NCBI GenBank assembly: GCA_003152955.1
Contig: PMBQ01000228.1
Coordinates: 1 to 5,249, forward strand
DNA: 5,249 nucleotides
Reading direction: 5' to 3'
Source: Candidatus Bathyarchaeota archaeon
GTDB taxonomy: Archaea; Thermoproteota; Bathyarchaeia; 40CM-2-53-6; FEN-987
In this document: positions 1 through 5,046 of the stretch, in pieces
Layout: the number at the start of each line of letters is the position of its first letter
How positions within the stretch are numbered: the first letter of the stretch is position 1
Notes under the pieces: model-generated
What the model saw: the letters and a program-made list of their open reading frames with translations, nothing else
Databases searched by the model: none
What the model was told of the DNA's origin: nothing
Program-made: the position numbers and the translations under genes

Positions 1-1284
1 AAATCCAAAACGACATTCATTCACCGAATTGCGAAAAACGAAGCTGCAACTGTACTGATTTTGGGACTTCTCGTTCGAGAAGCGTTCTCCTTCTGGACAG
101 GTCATCCATTTGATTTTGAACTTTGGGTACGCTTGGGCTATGCAGTGGTGCACGGAGTAAACCCATACGCACCATTGGGACCGGTTGCCGGGCTCACATT
201 CGCGAATATCTATTCCCCACAAGACAGTGCAACGGTCGCTTACCTCCCCTTCTGGCCTCTCGTTACTGGCCTGCTGTATCTCGTCTACATGGCAGTAGGC
301 TTCGATAATCGTTTCGCATACTATTTTCTACTTAAGCAACCGATAATTGCAGGTGACATGTTCCTAGCGTATCTTCTGTATCACTACATCTCTTCCAGAA
401 CATCTCGACAAGGTCCTTCACTCTGGGCGGCTCGTTTCTGGGCACTGTCACCATTCACACTGATCCTTTCTGGGATCTGGGGGATGTTTGACTCACTCTC
501 CATGTGTTTCATCTTAGCCTCAATTATGACAAGCAATTACATGAAAAGGAGTCTTTGGACGGGCATCGGTATCTTCACCAAATCCTTAGCTCTCATCTAC
601 GCCATCCCAGCGACTATCAGAAAAACGCGAACTTGGTGGGGGCTCGTGGTAGCGGTTGGTTTGCCCGCTCTCGCTACGATTCTCACATTGGTCGGAATGG
701 GGTGGTCGATCTCTACCTTCACGGCGACACTTGCGTCGACGGTCGTCAAAGGTGGTGGGTCGATGTCAGCATGGGACGCGTTTTACTACATGAATTACCT
801 ACGAATCATACCCGTTTTACCGACGGAACTTGCCGATATCCTTGGCTTTCTGTGGGTACCCGCGATCGTCGTGTTTACGGCATTGGCATTCCGCAAGTTC
901 GGCTTCGAAACAGAGTACGGTCTTGTTCAATCTATGCTGGTTGTGACGCTCGTTTTCCTAATTTTCAAAGCTCGAGTGACCGAGCAATACGCTATTTACC
1001 TGCTGGTTTTGGCAGTCATGGACGTAGCATTATGGAACCCCAAGCGAAAACCCTTGCTTACAGCAACAACGGCCACGGCGCTTTTTTTTCTAATAGTGAA
1101 CAATTACTTTCTGATCCGGTTTCTCTCTCCCGTCTATCCAGATTACACAAAGATAGAGTTCGGCTTGAGTCAAATAGAGCCGGTCAGGCTTGCGTTACTC
1201 TTCGCATCCGGCACTGTCTTCACATGCCTCAACATCAGTTATTTGATCAGCATAATCAAAAGTGGTAGGGGCCACGCAGATTGA
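1..1284 (+). CDS. GT-C-type membrane glycosyltransferase (PIG-M/Gpi18-like mannosyltransferase), 5'-partial
   Basis: Polytopic membrane protein resembling GT-C glycosyltransferases (GPI mannosyltransferase/DUF2029-like), which move a sugar from a polyprenyl-phosphate donor to a glycan on the outer membrane face. The frame is open to base 1, giving 427 visible residues (numbered from base 1). A basic N-terminal stretch leads into a first helix (about 17-32), then an outer loop with the acidic pair D38/E40 in HPFDFELW and a GVNPY turn, the usual place of the catalytic acid in this fold. Later landmarks are YLPFWPL (81-87), KQPIIAGD (112-119), GMFDSL (161-166, like the GQFD motif of many GT-C enzymes) and TEQYAIYLL (327-335, like the P/TxQY motif). 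About ten hydrophobic segments follow one another up to the basic tail. A TTG at 61 could start a 407-residue form, but it would cut into the first helix and has no Shine-Dalgarno, so the true start is probably left of the window. Donor and acceptor sugar cannot be read from sequence. The fold is fairly sure; the mannose specificity is a guess. Confidence 0.75.
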   Translation, partial: KSKTTFIHRIAKNEAATVLILGLLVREAFSFWTGHPFDFELWVRLGYAVVHGVNPYAPLGPVAGLTFANIYSPQDSATVAYLPFWPLVTGLLYLVYMAVGFDNRFAYYFLLKQPIIAGDMFLAYLLYHYISSRTSRQGPSLWAARFWALSPFTLILSGIWGMFDSLSMCFILASIMTSNYMKRSLWTGIGIFTKSLALIYAIPATIRKTRTWWGLVVAVGLPALATILTLVGMGWSISTFTATLASTVVKGGGSMSAWDAFYYMNYLRIIPVLPTELADILGFLWVPAIVVFTALAFRKFGFETEYGLVQSMLVVTLVFLIFKARVTEQYAIYLLVLAVMDVALWNPKRKPLLTATTATALFFLIVNNYFLIRFLSPVYPDYTKIEFGLSQIEPVRLALLFASGTVFTCLNISYLISIIKSGRGHAD

Positions 1285-1391
1285 GCCCAGCTTCTTACTG
1301 ATTGGGAATCGAAGAGTAGCGGGCTTATACTCATCTTCCCGAAGACAACTCCACAGCATGCGGTGCCGTACGAGCATTGGGTAATCCAGCA
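1285..1391. other. Convergent intergenic gap, no clear terminator
   Basis: This 107-bp gap lies between the stop of the glycosyltransferase (TGA, 1282-1284) and the stop of the presenilin-like gene on the opposite strand (TAA, 1394-1392). Neither strand shows a clear T-tract of the type used for archaeal termination, and no tRNA or box C/D pattern was found. A minus-strand 65-codon frame begins in it, discussed in the findings. Confidence 0.6.
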
Positions 1392-2243
1392 TTAAACGGG
1401 CTTAAGGGACATGAGAATCAGAGACGCGGCGTACATGGATGCGAGACCAAAGATCACAGCGAAAGGCAGACCAGGGAACATATCGCGGCCCTCAAGCATC
1501 TTGAATCCCAAATAGGCTCCTACTATCAACCCAATCGCTGCGGCCACGAATGGCAGTGGGCCAAAGTTCATCATGGCATTGCTTGCGAGCATTGAATAGA
1601 ATACCATGTCCCCCATGCCCACAGTCAAATCACCGTAAGTGAAGACAGCGCCTTTGAACTCGTCTAGATCAGTTGTTTGAGCTATCTTGCCGATGGGGCC
1701 CTTGTAGACCGCGAAGAGGTCGTATCCTGCCAAAGCCAGCAAAAGGGCAGCTGCAGTGAAGGCAGGTATGGAGACGCCCAGAAATGTACCGGTCATTCCT
1801 CCAATAAGAATGATCGCGGCTAGGTGGAGCGGCCCCTTCGACTTGTAGATTGCCAAGGCGAGTGCTAATGATGCAAGTAGGCTGATGAGTAACCAAACCC
1901 AGATCGTAGACATCAGTAGTGAAGGCAGATAGTCGGCGTACAGCGTCCCATACCAAGTGAACAGGAAAAACAGGAGGGCGAACATCGCGAGGTTAATCAG
2001 ATACTTAACTAGACGCTTCAGACCAAATTTTATGAAAAGGTACATTACCGTTCCGGCGGCAGCCATCATGATTACGTAGATTGCCGCGTTCAAAGTTACG
2101 CCGCCAGTGGTCTCTGGGAAAAATGTGATTGCCACTATTGGCGCGTTGGAGGCCTGGAGCGAGTACGTCAGCACGCCGGCAAGTGCTATGGCCAAGATTT
2201 CCGGAAGCAAGTGTCCCGGTTTGGCTTTGAATTCGTTAGTCAA
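1392..2243 (-). CDS. Presenilin/signal-peptide-peptidase-like intramembrane aspartyl protease
   Basis: Intramembrane aspartyl protease of the archaeal presenilin homologue group (MEROPS A22 type), which cuts transmembrane helices within the membrane. The 283-residue product shows nine hydrophobic segments (about 13-33, 50-72, 79-103, 107-133, 139-155, 156-173, 203-224, 229-249, 256-278). The catalytic pair is visible: D175 in AGYDLFAVYKGP (the YD motif) and D212 in VGMGDMVF (the GxGD motif, with Met as x). The third signature, PALP in eukaryotic presenilins, appears as PGLP at 257-260 in the last helix. A hydrophilic loop of about 25 residues (180-204) separates the two aspartate helices, as in the family. 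The start is TTG at 2243: an in-frame TGA lies two codons upstream and GAGGGTGA sits 3 nt before the TTG. The start overlaps the end of the archaemetzincin gene by 8 nt, so translation is probably coupled. It is the last gene of the minus-strand cluster. Natural substrates are unknown. Confidence 0.88.
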   Translation of the reverse strand: MTNEFKAKPGHLLPEILAIALAGVLTYSLQASNAPIVAITFFPETTGGVTLNAAIYVIMMAAAGTVMYLFIKFGLKRLVKYLINLAMFALLFFLFTWYGTLYADYLPSLLMSTIWVWLLISLLASLALALAIYKSKGPLHLAAIILIGGMTGTFLGVSIPAFTAAALLLALAGYDLFAVYKGPIGKIAQTTDLDEFKGAVFTYGDLTVGMGDMVFYSMLASNAMMNFGPLPFVAAAIGLIVGAYLGFKMLEGRDMFPGLPFAVIFGLASMYAASLILMSLKPV

Positions 2244-2781
2244 TAGTCACCCTCAGATGCGACTGGCAGTTCTCGCATAGGTCCGGACTCTTAAGGTCCG
2301 TGTCCGAAAGTCCCAGTGAGAAATGCATGACACACGAAGTCTTGGAACAATGCTTCAAACCCGCCATGTGACCGATTTCATGGATGGCTTCCTTGGCCGC
2401 CCGGTTGTGAAGTAGATCGGGTTCATCTCCCGATTGCGATTTCAATCTGTAGGTAGATATCACCCCCACTCTTCCAGGCCGCCTAGCTTCACCAAAAACG
2501 AAATTCATACCTGGCACGTACAAATCAGAGTAAGCAACACCCAAAAGTCTGTCAATGCGTAATTTCAGGATCTGCCGCTCAAGTAGCGCAAGGATTCGTG
2601 TCGAGTGATATTGATTTCTACGAGAGTCAAAGGCTTCTCCGGGATCAGCTAATGGAGCGACAATACTTGCCTTAATCCATGGATATCCTGCCGAGATCGG
2701 ATCTATCAGGCCATTCAGGTCACAGTCAGATTTTTCACCAATTTGGATCAAGCCCAGATTCTCAGACGTCGCAGATTTCAC
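2236..2781 (-). CDS. amzA: Archaemetzincin (zinc metalloprotease)
   Basis: Soluble cytosolic zinc metalloprotease of the archaemetzincin family, found in most archaea and in vertebrates (AMZ1/AMZ2), with poorly known substrates. The 181-residue product is complete. The zinc-binding and catalytic motif is HEIGHMAGLKHC at 134-145: H134, H138 and H144 bind zinc and E135 is the general base. C145, C150 and the C169/C172 pair form the family's four-cysteine second zinc site. M152 in SCVMHF is the Met-turn residue. Upstream family blocks are also clear: RNQYHSTRILALL (55-67) and DLYVPGMNFVFGEA (86-99), followed by the strand GVISTYRL (106-113). The start is uncertain: GTG at 2781 overlaps the nuclease gene by 20 nt, while TTG at 2751 (codon 11) would start 10 bases after the nuclease stop. 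GTG keeps the whole first strand (LGLIQIG) and is preferred; neither has a strong Shine-Dalgarno. The 3' end overlaps the presenilin-like gene by 8 nt. Confidence 0.93.
   Translation of the reverse strand: MKSATSENLGLIQIGEKSDCDLNGLIDPISAGYPWIKASIVAPLADPGEAFDSRRNQYHSTRILALLERQILKLRIDRLLGVAYSDLYVPGMNFVFGEARRPGRVGVISTYRLKSQSGDEPDLLHNRAAKEAIHEIGHMAGLKHCSKTSCVMHFSLGLSDTDLKSPDLCENCQSHLRVTID
2247..2254 (-). promoter_or_regulatory. Shine-Dalgarno of the presenilin-like gene
   Basis: The minus strand reads GAGGGTGA, then three bases, then the TTG at 2243. It pairs well with the 3' end of archaeal 16S rRNA (complement of GGAGGTGATC) in the right register, since the GGTGA part normally lies close to the start. 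It sits inside the last codons of the archaemetzincin gene, so ribosomes ending there can reinitiate. It supports the unusual TTG start. Confidence 0.7.
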
Positions 2782-4018
2782 CAGGTCGAGGAGTTGTTGT
2801 CTGTAGCCCTAGTTCTTGGGAAGCGAAATCTGCCAAGCGCTTGCAGTTAGCTTCCTCGCCATGAATTACAAACACTTTTGTTCGCTTGTCGAGTTCCTTG
2901 AGTGTCTCTTCGAGTTGGGTCTTTCCGCCGTGCGATGAGAAGTCGAATTTCTCAACGCGTGCCGTTACCTTCCTTGTTTTCCCATGAAGTATGAAACGAC
3001 CTTCGTCTAGCAGGATTCTGCCGGGGGAACCTTCGACTTGGTAACTGACAAGGAATATTCCATTATCTTCATTATTCGCGATATTCTCCATGTAGAAGAC
3101 AGATGCTCCTCCCTTCAGCATGCCGGCGGGAGAAACTATTACGCCTGCAGTGCGCGCAGCCCGTCGCCGATCATTCCAATTTCTGATTTGTTCTGCCTCC
3201 CGCATCGCCTTCTTGAACTGTTCTTGGTTCTTCAACGAATCAGGATGCTCTTCCAGCATTCTTATTGCATCTAAGGCCATCCCGTCAACGAAGATTGGAT
3301 ACGTGAAATTGTGGTCGGCGAGCATGCATATGATTTCTTGAGATCGGCCTACACCAAAAGCCGGAACGAGGACGGTTCCTCCCTTTTCTACAACTTCCTT
3401 GCAAGCGAGCACAAAGTTACGTTCAGATTCGGCTCGGTCCGGGTGGTCTTCACCGGCATAAGTGCTCTCAATAGCGATTGCATCGAGGTTATTGTAGGCA
3501 TGGTCTGCGCCTGGTACAAGGTGTGTGGGCACGAGGTTGAAGTCTCCTGTGTAGAGGAGGCGTTTTCCGTCTGATTCAATGATTATTTGTGCGCTTCCCG
3601 GTATGTGGCCAGCGTTGATTAGGGTGACATCAGCATCTTCAATCTTGAACGTGGATCGGTAATCCACTGGTACTACCTGGTTCATCATGTTCTCGAGGTC
3701 GATGTACTCAAAGGGGAGGTAGTAGCCGCTCAGCTTGATCATGTCCCGTATGAGTACTTTTGTGAGTTTGAACGTGGGTTCAATGCCGTAGACAGGCAAC
3801 TTCGAGCGAGTGTAGAATAGCGGGATGAGTCCGCTGTGATCGAGGTGCGCATGCGTTAGAACTACTGCGTTAAGATCTTTCGGAGATATGTGGACTGGGA
3901 ATTCCACTTCGTGATTTATCATTACTCCATAGTCCATCAGTATCTGACTGCGGGTGTTCTTGACCGCGATAGCGGATCTTCCGACTTCTTGACATGCGCC
4001 TAAAAATCGCAATTGCAT
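2762..4018 (-). CDS. aCPSF2-like beta-CASP ribonuclease (metallo-beta-lactamase fold)
   Basis: RNA nuclease of the archaeal CPSF73-like beta-CASP family, probably acting in mRNA 3' processing, decay or 5'-3' exonucleolysis in the cytosol. The 418-residue protein begins directly with the metallo-beta-lactamase strand (MQLRFLGACQEVGRS) and has no N-terminal KH domains, which separates it from aCPSF1/FttA and fits aCPSF2. Metal-site motifs are D29 (motif 1), HAHLDH at 56-61 (motif 2), H138 in GHIPGSA (motif 3) and D159 in YTGDF (motif 4). The beta-CASP insert spans about 180-345, opening with motif A (E184 in IESTY) and including FVDGMALDA (243-251) and SPAGMLKGG (296-304). Motif B is H363 in FSSHGG and motif C is H386 in VIHGEE. 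The HAHLDH form argues against RNase J, which usually has HGHEDH. All catalytic residues are present. ATG at 4018 fits the family length; its Shine-Dalgarno is weak. It lies 68 bp downstream of the PAC2 gene, and its 3' end overlaps the archaemetzincin start. Confidence 0.9.
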   Translation of the reverse strand: MQLRFLGACQEVGRSAIAVKNTRSQILMDYGVMINHEVEFPVHISPKDLNAVVLTHAHLDHSGLIPLFYTRSKLPVYGIEPTFKLTKVLIRDMIKLSGYYLPFEYIDLENMMNQVVPVDYRSTFKIEDADVTLINAGHIPGSAQIIIESDGKRLLYTGDFNLVPTHLVPGADHAYNNLDAIAIESTYAGEDHPDRAESERNFVLACKEVVEKGGTVLVPAFGVGRSQEIICMLADHNFTYPIFVDGMALDAIRMLEEHPDSLKNQEQFKKAMREAEQIRNWNDRRRAARTAGVIVSPAGMLKGGASVFYMENIANNEDNGIFLVSYQVEGSPGRILLDEGRFILHGKTRKVTARVEKFDFSSHGGKTQLEETLKELDKRTKVFVIHGEEANCKRLADFASQELGLQTTTPRPGEICDV

Positions 4019-4058
4019 TCGTAATCAGCCAGTTTTCCAGTGAAGCAGAATCGTTCAG

Positions 4059-4067
4059 CTATTTGAA
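4059..4067 (-). promoter_or_regulatory. Possible internal TATA box for the aCPSF2-like gene
   Basis: The minus strand reads TTCAAATAG, one mismatch from the archaeal TATA form TTTAAATA. Its centre is about 45 bases before the ATG at 4018, so transcription could begin near 4037 with a leader of about 18 bases. It lies in the 68-bp gap after the PAC2 stop. A chance match in A/T-rich sequence is quite possible. Confidence 0.3.
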
Positions 4068-4086
4068 TCAATGTGTGAATGTGGGG

Positions 4087-4788
4087 TTAGCCGTACATTC
4101 CGCGCAGTGATCGAGATGTCTCCTCCAATCTCTTTTCAATCTCTTCCTCAATATCTTTAGCATCATATTCCAGGTCTTTAACATCTACCTTTAGGCGGTA
4201 AGCTTTGGCGATTGATTCTATTGCAGTTGCTGCTGCCTTCGGATCCGCATGATTCGCGGAGGCGTAAGGAAGCACTGCAAGAGCCGGAAAGCTCCGCTTC
4301 TCGAACTCTGCTAGCATGACTGCCAAGGGACCGTAGACGAAAAGGCCTTCTTCAAGCGTCGGGTGCTTCATCTTCATTGATTTCAGAGGATAAGATTGAG
4401 TCGGAACCACGCGCACTCCATCAGGACCGGATTTGAGGCTCCCATCCAATCCTCCGATGAGAACCGCATCCTTGAATTTGTTGTCCATGGCCCAACGTGC
4501 AAGAGTCTTTGCAAATTCCGCCTCTTCTGTTCTATGCGGAGAAAACTCAAGCTTGACCAACACAATTTTCCCTGCTTTGTAAACTTCGAACGGTGTGACA
4601 AGTCCAGAGTCTGATGTCGCTACGAAAGGGGGTGGGCGCGCTACATCTACGAAACCAATCCGGTCAGCCTTCAGGGCGTGAACGAGAAAAGAGACTGAGA
4701 TGTATCCTGTTTCGCCCACTCCGTGAAAACCGGTGATGAGGGTGCTGTTGCGGAGATTTGTTGTCTTTACTAGAAGGTTAACCGGCAA
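4087..4788 (-). CDS. PAC2-family protein with C-terminal HbYX-type tripeptide (candidate proteasome assembly chaperone)
   Basis: PAC2-domain protein (DUF75-type; relatives include archaeal PbaA and eukaryotic Pba1/Pba2, which bind proteasome alpha rings). The product is 233 residues from TTG at 4788. The PAC2 glycine-rich strand-turn-helix GFHGVGETG is at 20-28; central strands include VLVKLEFSPH (about 77-86) and AVLIGGLDG (about 109-117). The C-terminal 40 residues are a charged helix rich in E/K/D (YDAKDIEEEIEKRLEETSRS), probably coiled coil, ending in R-G-M-Y-G. The last three residues fit hydrophobic-Tyr-any, the HbYX proteasome-docking motif. The longest frame opens at 4887, but its first 33 codons are Cys-rich and unlike the family, and they contain the TATA box (4851-4860) and the GAGGAG (4795-4800) that serve the TTG. 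It is first in the minus-strand cluster and divergent from the thermosome gene. PAC2 identity is firm; the proteasome role is inferred. Other archaeal PAC2 proteins have no known job. Confidence 0.82.
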   Translation of the reverse strand: MPVNLLVKTTNLRNSTLITGFHGVGETGYISVSFLVHALKADRIGFVDVARPPPFVATSDSGLVTPFEVYKAGKIVLVKLEFSPHRTEEAEFAKTLARWAMDNKFKDAVLIGGLDGSLKSGPDGVRVVPTQSYPLKSMKMKHPTLEEGLFVYGPLAVMLAEFEKRSFPALAVLPYASANHADPKAAATAIESIAKAYRLKVDVKDLEYDAKDIEEEIEKRLEETSRSLRGMYG

Positions 4789-4794
4789 ATGCGT

Positions 4795-4800
4795 CTCCTC
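4795..4800 (-). promoter_or_regulatory. Shine-Dalgarno that fixes the PAC2 start at TTG 4788
   Basis: The minus strand reads GAGGAG followed by six bases and the in-frame TTG at 4788-4786. Spacing and sequence are near ideal. No comparable site precedes the ATG at 4887, which lies upstream of the apparent promoter. Confidence 0.75.
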
Positions 4801-4830
4801 AAAATCTTGAAGGGTGCTGAAAATCTGCTT

Positions 4831-4840
4831 CTCGCACGAG
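4831..4840 (-). promoter_or_regulatory. Short palindrome between PAC2 TATA box and predicted transcription start
   Basis: The minus strand reads CTCGTGCGAG, a 4-bp inverted repeat around two bases. It sits 10 bases downstream of the TATA box and just upstream of the predicted transcription start (about 4828), where archaeal repressors commonly bind. Such a short palindrome can arise by chance. Confidence 0.25.
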
Positions 4841-4850
4841 AGGCTTGACC

Positions 4851-4860
4851 AATATAATAA
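4851..4860 (-). promoter_or_regulatory. TATA box of the PAC2-led minus-strand cluster
   Basis: The minus strand reads TTATTATATT, a good archaeal TATA box, preceded by a purine-containing GCGAAG that could be the BRE. With the usual spacing of about 26-27 bases, transcription would start near 4828 and leave a leader of about 40 bases before the TTG at 4788. It lies inside the longest possible PAC2 frame, which argues against that frame's first start. Confidence 0.6.
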
Positions 4861-4940
4861 CTTCGCTAGGCAGCATTTCAACTCCAATGCTGCACTTGGA
4901 TGACGAACCGACGTCCCTCTCTAACTTTCAAAGTCGAAAC

Positions 4941-4961
4941 CGGGTTGCTTTACTAAACCCG
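4941..4961. repeat. Inverted repeat CGGGTT-N9-AACCCG in the divergent promoter region
   Basis: Perfect 6-bp arms at 4941-4946 and 4956-4961 flank nine bases. An outer, slightly offset CGAA (4935-4938) and TTCG (4967-4970) extend the symmetry. It ends about 35 bases upstream of the thermosome TATA box and lies about 80 bases upstream of the PAC2 TATA box, so it could be a regulator site for either gene. No known archaeal regulator site was recognised in it. Confidence 0.35.
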
Positions 4962-4990
4962 AGTTATTCGTCCCATGCCCAACGGTCGAG

Positions 4991-5003
4991 AAAATACTTA
5001 TAA
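4991..5003 (+). promoter_or_regulatory. Thermosome promoter (BRE and TATA box)
   Basis: The sequence AAAATACTTATAA combines an A-rich BRE-like part (4991-4996) and the TATA core CTTATAA (4997-5003). Usual spacing puts the transcription start near 5026, giving a leader of about 20 bases that holds the Shine-Dalgarno. Thermosome genes are often heat-induced, but no known heat-shock operator was recognised here. Confidence 0.6.
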
Positions 5004-5032
5004 CCGCCAGTTTTCATCCAGAGAAGTCACCT

Positions 5033-5037
5033 GAGGT
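5033..5037 (+). promoter_or_regulatory. Shine-Dalgarno of the thermosome gene
   Basis: GAGGT within CTGAGGTAAC lies nine bases before the ATG at 5047. It matches the core complement of the 16S rRNA 3' end and supports that start. Confidence 0.65.
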
Positions 5038-5046
5038 AACAAAATA

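Noticed and set aside
504..1268. A 254-codon plus-strand frame inside the glycosyltransferase gene
   Set aside because: It overlaps almost fully a clear membrane-protein gene on the same strand. Its product is rich in Arg, His, Ser and Cys with no domain or hydrophobic pattern, as expected of a shifted frame.
1285..1391. Possible tRNA in the convergent gap, prompted by TTCGATTCC on the minus strand
   Set aside because: The five bases on each side do not pair as a T-stem, and no acceptor or anticodon stem could be folded around it.
1377..1595. 72-codon plus-strand frame opposite the presenilin-like gene
   Set aside because: It is antisense to the catalytic and C-terminal part of a conserved protein and has no recognisable features.
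3120..3574. Plus-strand frames antisense to the aCPSF2-like gene (3120-3341 and 3311-3574)
   Set aside because: They lie wholly opposite conserved nuclease motifs, have no promoter or ribosome site, and look like mirror frames of the real gene.
2762..4018. Identification of the nuclease as aCPSF1/FttA or RNase J
   Set aside because: There are no N-terminal KH domains as in aCPSF1, and motif 2 is HAHLDH rather than the HGHEDH form usual in RNase J; 418 residues fits aCPSF2.
4889..5046. Possible box C/D small RNA from a GGATGACGA near 4898-4906
   Set aside because: The C-box match has a mismatch, and no CTGA lies at a suitable distance; the nearest is in the thermosome leader, too far away.
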